The notes: a model not told the origin generated them from the sequence alone. Shown: positions 50,501 to 60,789, counted from the stretch's first letter. The stretch: 64,000 nt of DNA from Bacteroidota bacterium (GCA_028875125.1 JAPPGC010000016.1:1-64000), one strand, 5' to 3'. Numbers and translations: made by a program.

Positions 50501-51353
50501 TCTGGATCCATATATCTCTCCGGGTTTTACCTTGGGCCTCCGCAATCCTGCCGATTACCGCTTGGAAATTGTGGGTCCGGCCCAGGGGCAATCAACCCAA
50601 ATGCAGGCATCTTTCTTTAGAAGATTGCCGTCCAGGCCAACGAATGTTCGTGTATTTCGGGTTGAGCATGACGGTTCGGGAGGCACGCGTGACGTGGAAG
50701 TTGAATACGGATTCTGGGATTTGACGGGCGATGACTTTACCGGTGCGCAGTCAACTTCGCCGGCAACCTTCAGTGCCGACAGAGATAGACGGGAGTCGGA
50801 TCTGATCATCATTCGTGAGCCTAGGGTTGGAGATGAAGGCGGGGATCCTGTATACACTTGGCGTATGGCATTGGATTTTTCGGTTGAAAGCAATACGAAT
50901 CCATCCGAGGGAGATATAGCAACGCTCATTACCCGCAAGCCATTCCTGTCCACAGACGTGTTTGAGTTCAGTACCCGGGCCCCTCTTGCCTCAACGGAGA
51001 ATCCAGACTCGCTCCTGTCTCGCATACAGGTTGTTCCCAATCCGTATGTGGTCACCAATAGATTTGAGGAATTGAATGCTTTTTCCACAGGACGGGGAGA
51101 GCGTGTGATCAAGTTTATCAATCTACCACCCGAGTGTACGCTTAGAATTTTCAACGTGAGTGGCCGTTTGATCCGAACATTGTACCTCAATGAGGGGCAG
51201 AATCATGCATTAGCCAGCAGTCTCATGAATGGTACGATTACCTGGGATTTGCTGAGTTCTGATGCGTTAACGGTAGCATATGGTGTATACCTGTACCATG
51301 TGGAGGCTCCTGGAGTAGGTGAAAAAACAGGTACATTTGCCATCATCAAATGA
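47511..51353 (+). CDS. Large secreted protein with repeated DNDxDG motifs, FN3-like region and C-terminal sorting-like domain
   Basis: Signal peptide; DRIDNDGDGSVADE, NNIDDNGNGLIDE, DYIDNDEDGEQG, DGIDNDQDGAVDE; C-terminal LRIFNVSGRLIRTL...GVYLYHVE. Confidence 0.85.
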   Translation: MIELRKLVIIGCLAIFAAPVFAQGVIDRHHVPSDERVDPLERRRDDIDGNNIRATITNWAQTASSGSPGDFNYEWPKNTNRRYVALTQLWVGAETIANTGPDAGEPIWIVNVADFRANNAGGNTSWTFEPVGGYVNPAGSEYGIAQSDEPDSWPPYWPDKVSDVGDPGWSGSWNGFFGKDIFNADQEFFFKAGDDQYDRYRGSYVPDATDQSRYGLGLIIETRIMAWTQILVDDVVFLIYGVKNDGTEDLEKVGMAVWLADCVAGDCGDDVIFFDLLEDVAFMTDEDGIGDQNFGSDPAGTVGIAFLETPGNATDRIDNDGDGSVADECPENKGECNSPVVPESFLSGEVAANNIDDNGNGLIDENAVHVPFGTQRGVGFADYIDNDEDGEQGAPVITAEMAAAASIDTWLRWPPNPQNDPVQQVNGQVKVHLVNVTQETIGLPFRDNIDNDDSHIVPTAAYQYLSEPGSPVITQGMIDAAASDPYRRYLVPDAGILLYDVGPEDLGKAYADGIDNDQDGAVDEGIDEGTDEMIDESRADGIDNDQDWILLQNDTGLDGVAFTGDYGDGDGMPTSGAGSSFPGEKNIDVTDVSESDQIGITNVRLFGAFTLPVGSASDRFLFFNYLLPGEFDTEQPDPGDNDLTISSGLFPLKAGQTERISLSVQLGLSEEEVLAGRDNALDAYGEDYQFAQAPITPEVSAVPGDGRVTLYWDAKAEESDDDFLRSLGLPSKDFEGYRIYRATDPAFLDALQITDGRGNLTFRKPIAQFDLINGNAGFHPVAVNGVSFYLGDDRVSEGEGTNGLAHSYVDATVDNGVTYYYAVTAYDFGAPSADISPTETPVRIRRRADGSVETGRNVVVVTPAAPVAGYQDATLETVDGYLPRIQGSTSSRIAYEITDPRAIVDGNRYRITFEDSLHVGGRFSPDTLKTKYFTLTDVSSDRVLLDRSVAWRQGWEFPPLDDLGNALGFSLQFFGETLVRLNSALSGWNRDGVYEVTLDPYISPGFTLGLRNPADYRLEIVGPAQGQSTQMQASFFRRLPSRPTNVRVFRVEHDGSGGTRDVEVEYGFWDLTGDDFTGAQSTSPATFSADRDRRESDLIIIREPRVGDEGGDPVYTWRMALDFSVESNTNPSEGDIATLITRKPFLSTDVFEFSTRAPLASTENPDSLLSRIQVVPNPYVVTNRFEELNAFSTGRGERVIKFINLPPECTLRIFNVSGRLIRTLYLNEGQNHALASSLMNGTITWDLLSSDALTVAYGVYLYHVEAPGVGEKTGTFAIIK

Positions 51354-52405
51354 TACTGCATCGGCCTCCATATTCGGTAGCTTGTTTTTTGGTTGTGATA
51401 CTGACATTAATCAGTTCACAGGATGTGTTGGGCCAGTTTGCGAACGAGACTCGTGATGTTACCCGCAAGGGCACGACCGCTGCGGAATTTCTCAGTATCC
51501 CCATAGGGGCGCGAGCGACCGGCATGGGAAGTGCAATCACAGCTAGCGTTGACGATCCAACCGCGCTTTATTGGAATCCGGCAGGTTTGGGCTTGCTTTC
51601 CAAGGCTTCTGTGTCTATTGAGCATGCATCCTGGCTGGCAGGCATAAACTTCAACTATGCAGCCGTAGCTTTGCCAAGCAGCCTGGGCGCTTTTGGCGCA
51701 GCGGTCACTGCCATGGGGACACCGGATATGCGGGTAACCACGGTTGAGGAACAGGAGGGCACAGGGGAAACCTTCAGGGCCTCCAGTTACGCTTTTGCAC
51801 TTGCGTGGGGGCGACAGCTCACGGACCGATTTACCTTTGGAGCAACCGTAAAAGTGATCACTGAGCAGATATGGCACTCCACTGCAAGGGGAGTGGCACT
51901 TGATATCGGTACTGTATTTGTGACACCGTTCAGAGGAATCCGGTTGGGGGCGGCCATCTCCAATTTTGGCACAAAGATGGAGATGACGGGAGACGATCTG
52001 CTGGTGACAGCAGATATTGATCCTCGCAATCGCGGCAACAATGAAAGTAATCGGGCCTACCTGAGAACAGATCAGTTTGATCTGCCACTGATCATGCGCA
52101 TTGGGCTCGCTGGAGAAGTACTGGAAACGGAAACCGCACGCGTAACTTTTGCGCTGGACGTTCTGAGTCCCAACAACAGTGACCAGTATGTCAATGTGGG
52201 AGTAGAGGCTGGACTACTTGGCGATCTGTTAATGGTGCGGGGTGGCCACAGTGAACTGTTTCTGCAAGACAGTGTGCGTTCTTTTTCTATTGGAGCGGGG
52301 CTGCGCTATGACTTTTCTGTGGTCGGATTGGCTATTGACTATGCGTACGAGCAGCAGCGCTACTTTGATAATGTAAGTCGAATATCAGTGTCCCTCAGTT
52401 TCTAA
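51350..52405 (+). CDS. PorV/PorQ family outer-membrane protein
   Basis: AAEFLSIPIGARATGMGSAITASVDDPTALYWNPAGL signature; beta-barrel C-terminus. Confidence 0.88.
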   Translation: MILHRPPYSVACFLVVILTLISSQDVLGQFANETRDVTRKGTTAAEFLSIPIGARATGMGSAITASVDDPTALYWNPAGLGLLSKASVSIEHASWLAGINFNYAAVALPSSLGAFGAAVTAMGTPDMRVTTVEEQEGTGETFRASSYAFALAWGRQLTDRFTFGATVKVITEQIWHSTARGVALDIGTVFVTPFRGIRLGAAISNFGTKMEMTGDDLLVTADIDPRNRGNNESNRAYLRTDQFDLPLIMRIGLAGEVLETETARVTFALDVLSPNNSDQYVNVGVEAGLLGDLLMVRGGHSELFLQDSVRSFSIGAGLRYDFSVVGLAIDYAYEQQRYFDNVSRISVSLSF

Positions 52406-52471
52406 TGCACAGGTGTAATTCGGGAGAGTTTTTGTATATTCGGCGTTTGGTCTAGCTTAAAACAAAATTTC

Positions 52472-54556
52472 ATGAAGACAAAAAACATTTTACGACTTGG
52501 GTTGCTACTCTGCTGCATGTTTGCGGTGGCCGACGCACATGCTCAACGTACCGTCACGATGCGGCTAAATATGGCCTCAGTTCCAGACACAGTCAACGGG
52601 ATGGGGCTGGTTGAGGTGCGTGGCGCGGGCGGAGTAGAGGGTAATGTTGCACCGTATACGTTGGTAGATGGCAACATAATTGACTGGGGTTCTGACAGCA
52701 CGCTTGAGCCCGTTAACGAAAAGGGGCCTAACGGCGAAGACAGCGACTACTGGAACATTACGTTTCAGATTGCCGATACGGTCCGTCTCCAGCATAAGTT
52801 TTACTCGGATCAACTCAATCTTTCACTGAACGCTGGTTGGGAGGCTGATCCCAATCCGTACATTGAGCCGGGGTCCGGGGATGTTGATCTCGGTCTGCAC
52901 TTTTTTGAGGCGCAGATTCCGTGGCACGGTGCTTCGGGGAGGCGCGGAGATTACAATTGGCTGCCTTGGGAGCCCAAGATGGATTCAGTTGCAGTATGGT
53001 ATCGCGTAGCCATGTTCGGACTACATTCCGAGGATAGAGGCTATGATGCAACTATGATGGCCCCGGACCAGATTGTTGGTGTACGCGGAGGCCCGATGAT
53101 GGATGCCACTGACACAACGCTCGTAGGTCCCTTGGATTGGGGAACCTCACAGGTGGTGTTAGACCGTGAGTCAATGGATGAATCGACTGCGGGTTACAGT
53201 ATCTACTCGGGAGTTGCCTACTATCCGGCCTCGCTAGCGGGAATGGAGCAACAATACAAATTTGTCCTTGAACATGGGGCCACTGTTGGATGGGAGGAAG
53301 GAAATCTTGCTGGCAACCGTAGTTTCACTGTGCCGGCATCTGATACTACGCTGCACTGGATGTATTTCGGTAACACAGCACCCAGTAAGGTCGTGCCTGT
53401 GGAAGGACAGGTGGTCTTTGGAGTGGACATGAGTGCGTTTGAGACTATTGGTCTTTTTGATACTGCCCGCAATGACACGTTGTGGGTCTTTGGGGATTTC
53501 AACGGCTGGGGAGGCTGTCGGGATGAACAAAGGCTTGACGAATGTTACATGTTTAAAGAGCCAGGAGGCACCAACTTTGCGGCAGCCGTTCCGCTGACAC
53601 GTCCCCCCGGCTGGAGTTCCGGCTATAAGTATTTCCTTGACTTTAACGATGCAGAGTTTGAGACCCAATTCGGTGTGCCTCCTCCAAGTGGATGGGAAGA
53701 GGGTCACAGGACCGGTGTCAATCGCGAGTTTGAATTTGCGGGAGACCCAAGCGGCCCGCAGATTTTGTCTCTGTCCTACTTCAATGATGCAACACCGATG
53801 AATGTGATGATGGATGGAGATGAAACTGAGGTGATGTTTTCGGTCACCATGCAGCAGGCAATAGATAATCAGGCACAGCCATTCAATCCGGCGACGGACT
53901 CTGTAAGCATTCATCTAGGGGATCCGATTTGGGCGCATACCCAGGGAGTGGACGGGACGGACCATGACATTCCGCTCTGGGATGAAGTATTGCTTACGGA
54001 TTCTGATGGAGATGGTACGTACACTGGAAGCTACACTGTTAGTGGCCCCAGCTACAACATCCTCACGTACAGATACATGTACGGGGGCAAGAGTACGAGT
54101 GCTCAGGAGATGGGATCAGATACGAGGGTGCCCGGGCGTAACAGGGTTCATTTCATTCCCAAGAATGCGGATGGCTCCTTCGTAGCGCAATATGAGTTGC
54201 CGGCTCACGAGTTCGATCTCATGGCCGGTCCACTCCCGTTTGATGTTAATCCTTACATCAGCACGGCGATTGAGCAATCTGAGGAGATCCCTTCCAACAT
54301 TTGGTTAGGGGAGAACTACCCCAACCCATTCAACCCAACAACGACGATCGAGTATGGCCTCGAGCAACAGGCACACGTACGACTTCATGTTTATGATATG
54401 CTTGGACGTCGGGTAGCCACACTCGTTGACGGACTACAGCAGGCTGCTACCTATACCGTTACGTTTGATGCTTCCAGGTTAGCGAGCGGTATTTACCTGT
54501 ATCGCCTCGAAACACCGCATCAATCGTTCACGAAACAGATGATGTTGATCAAGTAA
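52472..54556 (+). CDS. Secreted carbohydrate-binding-like protein with C-terminal T9SS type A sorting domain
   Basis: Signal peptide; VFGDFNGWGGC E-set-like motif; NYPNPFNPTTTIEYGL...DMLGRRVATL...GIYLYRLE. Confidence 0.88.
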   Translation: MKTKNILRLGLLLCCMFAVADAHAQRTVTMRLNMASVPDTVNGMGLVEVRGAGGVEGNVAPYTLVDGNIIDWGSDSTLEPVNEKGPNGEDSDYWNITFQIADTVRLQHKFYSDQLNLSLNAGWEADPNPYIEPGSGDVDLGLHFFEAQIPWHGASGRRGDYNWLPWEPKMDSVAVWYRVAMFGLHSEDRGYDATMMAPDQIVGVRGGPMMDATDTTLVGPLDWGTSQVVLDRESMDESTAGYSIYSGVAYYPASLAGMEQQYKFVLEHGATVGWEEGNLAGNRSFTVPASDTTLHWMYFGNTAPSKVVPVEGQVVFGVDMSAFETIGLFDTARNDTLWVFGDFNGWGGCRDEQRLDECYMFKEPGGTNFAAAVPLTRPPGWSSGYKYFLDFNDAEFETQFGVPPPSGWEEGHRTGVNREFEFAGDPSGPQILSLSYFNDATPMNVMMDGDETEVMFSVTMQQAIDNQAQPFNPATDSVSIHLGDPIWAHTQGVDGTDHDIPLWDEVLLTDSDGDGTYTGSYTVSGPSYNILTYRYMYGGKSTSAQEMGSDTRVPGRNRVHFIPKNADGSFVAQYELPAHEFDLMAGPLPFDVNPYISTAIEQSEEIPSNIWLGENYPNPFNPTTTIEYGLEQQAHVRLHVYDMLGRRVATLVDGLQQAATYTVTFDASRLASGIYLYRLETPHQSFTKQMMLIK

Positions 54557-54561
54557 ACAAT

Positions 54562-54600
54562 TATGGGCCGGCAGAATCATTCCTGCCGGCCCATTTTTGT
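54562..54600 (+). terminator. Rho-independent terminator
   Basis: ATGGGCCGGCAG-aatcattc-CTGCCGGCCCAT followed by T-rich tract. Confidence 0.93.
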
Positions 54601-54748
54601 TTTGGCTAATCAAGGTAGGTGACTTGGTCGCTTGGTCGGGGGGAAAAGTGTTTGTGGAATTCTAGGAGCTGCAAATTTGATGTGGGGAAAATCCCGGAGG
54701 CTGGGCTATTTGTTGAGTGGTTGCCGGTCTCGGGTGTAAGACTCCGGA

Positions 54749-55483
54749 TTGATGAGAGTCAGGACTTTTTTGAAAAAGCAGCTTCGTCGAGTTGGCTTGG
54801 AGGTGAATCGTTTCAATGTGGCGGGTTCATTTACCGCAAGGAGGCAGAGGATGCTGGAGCGTGCAGGGGTGGATCTTGTGCTTGATGCCGGAGCAAGCGA
54901 TGGCGGATTCGCTTCTGAGTTGAGGGATGCCGGCTATCAAGGGCGGATCATTTCATTTGAGCCATTAGAGAAGCCTTACCGATCCTTGTCAGCCAAGGCG
55001 AGGAAGGACGATAAGTGGGAGGTTTTTCAATACGCGTTGGGGAGTGTATCGGAGGAGGCCGTGATTAATATCGCCAGGGATGACAAATGCAGTTCACTCC
55101 TGGCTCCATTAGAGCGACAGACTCGAGTATACTCGGGCGCACAGACATCATCCTCAACGATCGTTCAGGTGCACAGGTTAAGTGATCTGTACGGTGCACA
55201 GTTTCAGCCTGGGGCGTGCACTTTTTTAAAGATAGATACGCAGGGTTATGAAGGGCGCGTAATTGAAGGGGCAGGGGATGTGCTGGACCAGATCGTGGGG
55301 ATGCAGGTTGAGTTGTCTCTGGTACCACTGTTTGACGGAGGCCAGAGCTATGCCAGGCTACTACAGGAGCTGGAACGCCGGAAATTCCAACCAGTGCTGT
55401 TGGAGCCCGTGTTCGTTGACCCGAAGACCGAACAAACACTTCAGGTGGACGCTGTTTTCTTCCGTCAGGAGTTGTGGAATTAA
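54749..55483 (+). CDS. FkbM family methyltransferase
   Basis: VLDAGASDGGFASELRDAGYQGRIISFEPLEKPY; FLKIDTQGYEGRVIEGA. Confidence 0.92.
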   Translation: MMRVRTFLKKQLRRVGLEVNRFNVAGSFTARRQRMLERAGVDLVLDAGASDGGFASELRDAGYQGRIISFEPLEKPYRSLSAKARKDDKWEVFQYALGSVSEEAVINIARDDKCSSLLAPLERQTRVYSGAQTSSSTIVQVHRLSDLYGAQFQPGACTFLKIDTQGYEGRVIEGAGDVLDQIVGMQVELSLVPLFDGGQSYARLLQELERRKFQPVLLEPVFVDPKTEQTLQVDAVFFRQELWN

Positions 55484-55804
55484 GTCGGCTATCTACGAGT
55501 CAGTGGGGTTTTTTGATTGTCGCTTCCGATGACGGAGGTTTCTCTGGGAAGCCGGATTAGGGAATCTCAAAAAATGGTATTATTCTGCCACAACCCTGAT
55601 TTACTGGAAGTACGGTAGCAGGATGGTCAAATACGATTGAGTTAAAAAGTGGTCACTACCCGTGGGTTGAACCTATATCGTCCAACTGCGAATTCATCTT
55701 CGGAGTACTCAGTACAGATTGGACATTTTGTGCAAACCCAATAAAAAAGTGGACGATTTATTGTCTGGTTTTACAGGTGTATCAACGTTGATTATGCAAG
55801 GCCA

Positions 55805-58690
55805 ATGAGATTTCCTCAACATACTGGGCGTTTGCTTGCCCTTGTTGTGCTGACTTGTTTTCTGGCTCAGGTACAGGCCCAGCAATTGGATGTCACCTTC
55901 AGGTGGATACCGGATCGAACGGTTGTGCGAGCGTTCCTGCCCGGTGAGTTCAACGGGTGGGGGCCAAACAACGGCGGACGTATAGCCCCGACAGCACCTT
56001 CATTGATGACCTTTGACAGTGCAACCGGAGAATGGCGCTACACGCGCACCTTGGAGATAGGGGAAACATACCAGTACAAAGTACATGTTCACTTAAACGA
56101 ATCAGGGTCCAGTAATGTGTGGATCACTGACCCACTGAATGATCGAACTAATCCGAGTGAGCACAATAATTCGGTGGTGACTATTGCGGATCCAATGGTT
56201 TTTCAACTGGCCCGGCATCGTAACAGCGAAGGCACAGTTACGAGCCTGAGCGCCGGAGTGTTCGCCACGAGAGACCTGGCGGAACTCACGTTTTCAATTA
56301 ATGGTCAGGAGCAGGATGGATTACCGTACTATTCGGATGGCATCTTCCATTTTGAACCGGATGTCCCGGCTGCCTGTGATCTAGCATTTACGATTACAGC
56401 TGTGGACACCGATGGAAATACAGTAAGTCACACAGTTGGTAAGATACCTCCTCCAGTGGTGGATGCTCCACGACCTGAGGGGATCATAGACGGAGTCAAT
56501 TACAATCTTCAGGATCTAACTCAGGCGACCTTAGCGGTTTTTGCACCACACAAATGTTATATGTATGCAATCGGTGAATTCACTGGATGGGAAGCCAATC
56601 AGAGTGGGCTCATGAATCGGGATGCGGTTTCCGCGGACAGTGTACACTGGTGGTTGACACTTGAGGGCTTAGGCCCAGGGAAACAAATCGGTTATCAATA
56701 CGAGACAGAAGATGGGGTGCGATTTGCCGATTTATTTTCCGAACTGATTCTTGATCCAGTTCATGATCGGTCAATTCCCTCGACGACCTATCCGCAGTTG
56801 AAAGTTTATCCATATGGTAGTACCCAAGGCCCTGTGTCTGTACTACAGACGAATCAGCAGCCGTATGAATGGAAGGTAAACGACTTTGGCCCTCCTGCTC
56901 CTGAAGAGTTGGTGATCTATGAATTGTTAGTCCGGGATTTTTTGCATGAGCATGATTGGACAACACTCACAGACACGCTAACCTACCTGCAGCGTCTAGG
57001 CATCAACGCTATTGAGTTGATGCCGGTGGCCGAGTTTGGGGGTAACATCAACTGGGGGTATCAGCCGAATTTTTATTTCGCACCGGACAAGTACTATGGT
57101 CCAGCGGAAGACCTGAAGCGATTCGTGGATACGGCCCATGAATTGGGAATGGCGGTAATCCTGGATGTCGTATACAACCATGCAGATATCCCATCCCCAC
57201 TAATAACTCTTTATGGGGCCAAGGATCCCAACCCATGGATCAATATTCCGGCGCGGCATCCGTACAATGTTTTTTTTGACCTCAATCACGAGGACCTCTA
57301 CACTCAGTACTGGCTAGATCGTGCCAATGCCTATTGGCTCACCGAATTCAAGGTAGATGGCTTTCGCTTTGATCTGTCCAAGGGATTCACGCAGCGTAAC
57401 ACGGGCTCGGACTGGGCAGCATGGGATAGGTATGATGCATCACGTGTTCGCTTGATCAAGCGTATGGCAGACAGGATGTGGTCAGTCAATCCAGATGCCT
57501 ATATAATTCTGGAGCATTGGACGCATGATCGAGAGGAGCGGGAGTTAGCCGGGTACGGCACAGATCAAGGGTTACCCGGGATGATGGTTTGGTCCAACGT
57601 GACCCACCAGTTTGCAGAAGCTGTAATGGGATATAACAATGGAAATAACAGCAACTTCTCGCGAACCTACTATGGGGATGGGGGCAGAGGATGGATACTG
57701 CCCCATGTAGTTTCGTACATGGAAAGCCACGACGAACAGTGGCTGATGTATAAGATGCGTCAATATGGGGCCTGTGAGCGCTCTCCATCAGGAGGGGATA
57801 CCTGTGATCCATCACTAGCAGCTAATTCAGGAACCTATAATATTCGGCATCTGCCGATTGCACTTGATCGTCTTAAGATGGCAGGTGCCTTTTATTTTTT
57901 ACTTCCTGGGCCACGTATGCTTTGGCAGTTCGGAGAGCTTGGGTACGGGTATGGCGATCGTGGAGAGGAGTGTCTAGAGCCCAATAATTGTCCCTCTTTT
58001 GCCCCTGCACGCACGGCTCCTAAACCCATTCGATGGGATTATTACGATGACCCGCTCCGGAAACGTCTCTATGATTCATGGTCAGCATTAATTAATCTGC
58101 GTCACAGCTATCCGGTCTTTCATAGCACCGAATCGGAAGTTGCACTTTCTTTGGCTGGATCGGTCAAACGGATACATTTGCGACACCCGGATATGGAAGC
58201 TGTAATTATTGGAAATTTTGGGGTCACTCCTGAACGCAATAGACTCGGACTGGACGTTCCTCCCGTATACTGGTATGATTTTTTTTCGGGGGATTCACTC
58301 AACGTAACTGGCAGTATTCCTTCTATGTTGCAGCCCGGTGAGTTTCATGTGTATACATCCAAACGTGTACCATCACCGCCCGAGGGCCTCATTACGGTGG
58401 GCAGGCAAACCACTGAACCGCAAGTTTTTGGGTTTACATTATTGAGCAATTATCCTAATCCTTTCAGAGATCAGACCAATATTCAATTCAGCTTGGATCG
58501 TGCACAGTCGGTCCGCATTGAAGTTTTTGATGTGCTTGGTCGCCGGATCGCTCGGTTGGTAGACGAGGTTCTTGTATCTGGAACGCATTCGGTAACACTG
58601 AATGCCGTTTCGTTACCGTCCGGGCTCTATACCGTTCTTATGTCTGGTGAATCTTCTAGAGCGTCTCTGCCGGTCTTGCTGGTTCGATAA
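55805..58690 (+). CDS. GH13 alpha-amylase/branching-enzyme-like protein with N-terminal E-set domains and C-terminal T9SS sorting domain
   Basis: FLPGEFNGWGPNNGG; DVVYNHAD, GFRFDLSKG, IILEHW, ESHDEQ catalytic regions; NYPNPFRDQTNIQFSL...DVLGRRIARL. Confidence 0.93.
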   Translation: MRFPQHTGRLLALVVLTCFLAQVQAQQLDVTFRWIPDRTVVRAFLPGEFNGWGPNNGGRIAPTAPSLMTFDSATGEWRYTRTLEIGETYQYKVHVHLNESGSSNVWITDPLNDRTNPSEHNNSVVTIADPMVFQLARHRNSEGTVTSLSAGVFATRDLAELTFSINGQEQDGLPYYSDGIFHFEPDVPAACDLAFTITAVDTDGNTVSHTVGKIPPPVVDAPRPEGIIDGVNYNLQDLTQATLAVFAPHKCYMYAIGEFTGWEANQSGLMNRDAVSADSVHWWLTLEGLGPGKQIGYQYETEDGVRFADLFSELILDPVHDRSIPSTTYPQLKVYPYGSTQGPVSVLQTNQQPYEWKVNDFGPPAPEELVIYELLVRDFLHEHDWTTLTDTLTYLQRLGINAIELMPVAEFGGNINWGYQPNFYFAPDKYYGPAEDLKRFVDTAHELGMAVILDVVYNHADIPSPLITLYGAKDPNPWINIPARHPYNVFFDLNHEDLYTQYWLDRANAYWLTEFKVDGFRFDLSKGFTQRNTGSDWAAWDRYDASRVRLIKRMADRMWSVNPDAYIILEHWTHDREERELAGYGTDQGLPGMMVWSNVTHQFAEAVMGYNNGNNSNFSRTYYGDGGRGWILPHVVSYMESHDEQWLMYKMRQYGACERSPSGGDTCDPSLAANSGTYNIRHLPIALDRLKMAGAFYFLLPGPRMLWQFGELGYGYGDRGEECLEPNNCPSFAPARTAPKPIRWDYYDDPLRKRLYDSWSALINLRHSYPVFHSTESEVALSLAGSVKRIHLRHPDMEAVIIGNFGVTPERNRLGLDVPPVYWYDFFSGDSLNVTGSIPSMLQPGEFHVYTSKRVPSPPEGLITVGRQTTEPQVFGFTLLSNYPNPFRDQTNIQFSLDRAQSVRIEVFDVLGRRIARLVDEVLVSGTHSVTLNAVSLPSGLYTVLMSGESSRASLPVLLVR

Positions 58691-58874
58691 TATTGGGGGT
58701 GCGAAAAATTGGAACCACGGATACATATTGAGTGTCACATTGGGCTGTGGAGGGTTGCTGATTCAAACTTGTTCAGCTGCGCCGCTAGGAGGTTGGGGGA
58801 TTTTTTGGCCTATTTTCGAATCCGTTGCGCCTGTATCTGGTCGGAACGTGTTGAAGCTGCTGTTAGTCTGAGCC

Positions 58875-59972
58875 ATGGTTCCATTTAAATACGTACAGTG
58901 GGATCCAGAGAGGCATGGTGCGAAGACCTCCACCTTTGAGCAACTCTTTGACCTTTTCCAGCAGTTGCTCCAGTACACCGCCGGAGATGCCAATGAGGCG
59001 TTGAATTGGCTGACTCAGTTGGATGAACGTTACAGTCTAACTGATTCAGAAATGGGTATTGGAGACTTTATTGAGGAGCTCAAAGCGCGCGGTTATCTGC
59101 GAGAGAATGATGGCAGCATAGAGATCACTGCCAAAACGGAGCGGAGTCTCCGGGCTCGTTCACTGGAGGAGGTTTTTCGGCAGCTCCGCAAGGGAGGCAC
59201 GGGTCGACATCCAACACCCTATGAAGGCAAAGGAGATGAGCTTCTGCCTGAAACGCGACCGTGGAAATTCGGGGATGATCCACACCTGCTGAATATCACC
59301 GATACACTTTCCAATTCTTACAGACGAGGTGGACTTGAAGACTGGTCACTGGAGGAAGAAGACTATGTACTTCACGAAACGGATCATCAGTCAAACCAAT
59401 CTACCGTGCTCATGATTGACCTCAGCCATTCGATGATCCTATATGGCGAGGATCGAATTACGCCTGCCCCAAAGACTGCTATGGCGTTGTCGGAACTGAT
59501 ATTGCGCCGCTACGCCAAGGATACGCTTGATATTGTAGCCTTCGGAGATGATGCGTGGGAGGTGTCAATTAAGGATCTACCATACTTGCAGGTTGGGCCG
59601 TATCACACGAACACGCGCGCGGGGTTGCAGCGGGCGCGAGAAATCCTGCGGCGGCGGAAAAATCGAAACAAACAGATATTTATGATTACCGATGGTAAGC
59701 CAAGCTGCCATTTTGATCAAGGGCGTCTCTACAAGAATGTGTTTGGATTGGACAGGAAGATCGTTAATAAAGTGTTGGATGAGGCTGTAATTTGTCGCCG
59801 TGAAGGGATAACGGTCACCACGTTTATGATTGCGCGAGATCCATACCTGCAGGGGTTTGTTCGCCAATTGACCGAAGCTAATCATGGGCGGGCTTATTAC
59901 GCGGATCTGAATAATTTGGGGGAGTTTCTGTTTGAAGACTATGTACGCAACCGGCGCAAGCGTCTACACTGA
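58875..59972 (+). CDS. VWA domain-containing protein
   Basis: VLMIDLSHSMILYG MIDAS motif, DIVAFGDDA, IFMITDGKPS. Confidence 0.85.
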   Translation: MVPFKYVQWDPERHGAKTSTFEQLFDLFQQLLQYTAGDANEALNWLTQLDERYSLTDSEMGIGDFIEELKARGYLRENDGSIEITAKTERSLRARSLEEVFRQLRKGGTGRHPTPYEGKGDELLPETRPWKFGDDPHLLNITDTLSNSYRRGGLEDWSLEEEDYVLHETDHQSNQSTVLMIDLSHSMILYGEDRITPAPKTAMALSELILRRYAKDTLDIVAFGDDAWEVSIKDLPYLQVGPYHTNTRAGLQRAREILRRRKNRNKQIFMITDGKPSCHFDQGRLYKNVFGLDRKIVNKVLDEAVICRREGITVTTFMIARDPYLQGFVRQLTEANHGRAYYADLNNLGEFLFEDYVRNRRKRLH

Positions 59973-59983
59973 GGGGAAATACA

Positions 59984-60757
59984 GTGAAGTCTCCGATTCG
60001 ACCTAAGAAGCATCTGGGGCAGCATTTTCTAACGGATCCCAACACCGCGCGTCGCATTATTTCTGCGCTTCGGGCGCCGAGTGATGCCTATGTTGTAGAG
60101 ATTGGTCCAGGGACGGGTGCACTCACAGTTTTTTTGCAGGAACGTTATTCGCAGTTTGAAGCCATTGAAGTGGATCCACAAGCGGTGGCCTATTTACGCA
60201 CCAGCTACCCGGAGTTACGTGTGCGGGAGGAGAACGTGCTGAGTATAGACTGGGAGCATGTGGGGAACCCTCCCTTACATATCATCGGCAATCTACCCTA
60301 TAACATTACCAGTCCTGTTCTTTTTGGGTTACTGGCTGCGCACGATGTAATTGCTGAGGCAGTCCTTATGGTACAAAGGGAGGTGGCTGAGCGAATTGTA
60401 GCCAAGCCTCGAACCAAGGCATATGGAATTCCAAGTATATTTGCACAGCTGTATGCACGCCCGAGTGTGTTGTTTAAGGTCAGTCGCAATATCTTCACTC
60501 CCAAGCCGGCCGTTGAGAGTACGGTAATTCGGCTGGAATTTGAAGGTGTGGAGATTCCAGATGTAGATAAGGGTCTATTGCATGCTGTGGTTCGTGCAGG
60601 GTTTAGTATGCGTCGTAAAGTGCTTCGCAACAGTCTTCGGCAGTGGGTGGGTGAACGGGATATCCCGGATTATTGGAAGCGATGTCGTGCAGAGGAATTA
60701 TCCCCTGCAGATTATGTGGAACTTGCGCGTTACCTTCAAAACCGTAGGAAGCAGTAA
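59984..60757 (+). CDS. rsmA: 16S rRNA (adenine1518-N6/adenine1519-N6)-dimethyltransferase, GTG start
   Basis: PKKHLGQHFLTDPNTARRII, VEIGPGTGALT, IIGNLPYNITSPVLF. Confidence 0.96.
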   Translation: MKSPIRPKKHLGQHFLTDPNTARRIISALRAPSDAYVVEIGPGTGALTVFLQERYSQFEAIEVDPQAVAYLRTSYPELRVREENVLSIDWEHVGNPPLHIIGNLPYNITSPVLFGLLAAHDVIAEAVLMVQREVAERIVAKPRTKAYGIPSIFAQLYARPSVLFKVSRNIFTPKPAVESTVIRLEFEGVEIPDVDKGLLHAVVRAGFSMRRKVLRNSLRQWVGERDIPDYWKRCRAEELSPADYVELARYLQNRRKQ

Positions 60758-60789
60758 CTGGCTTTTCATTCCCTAATCAATAGATCACT

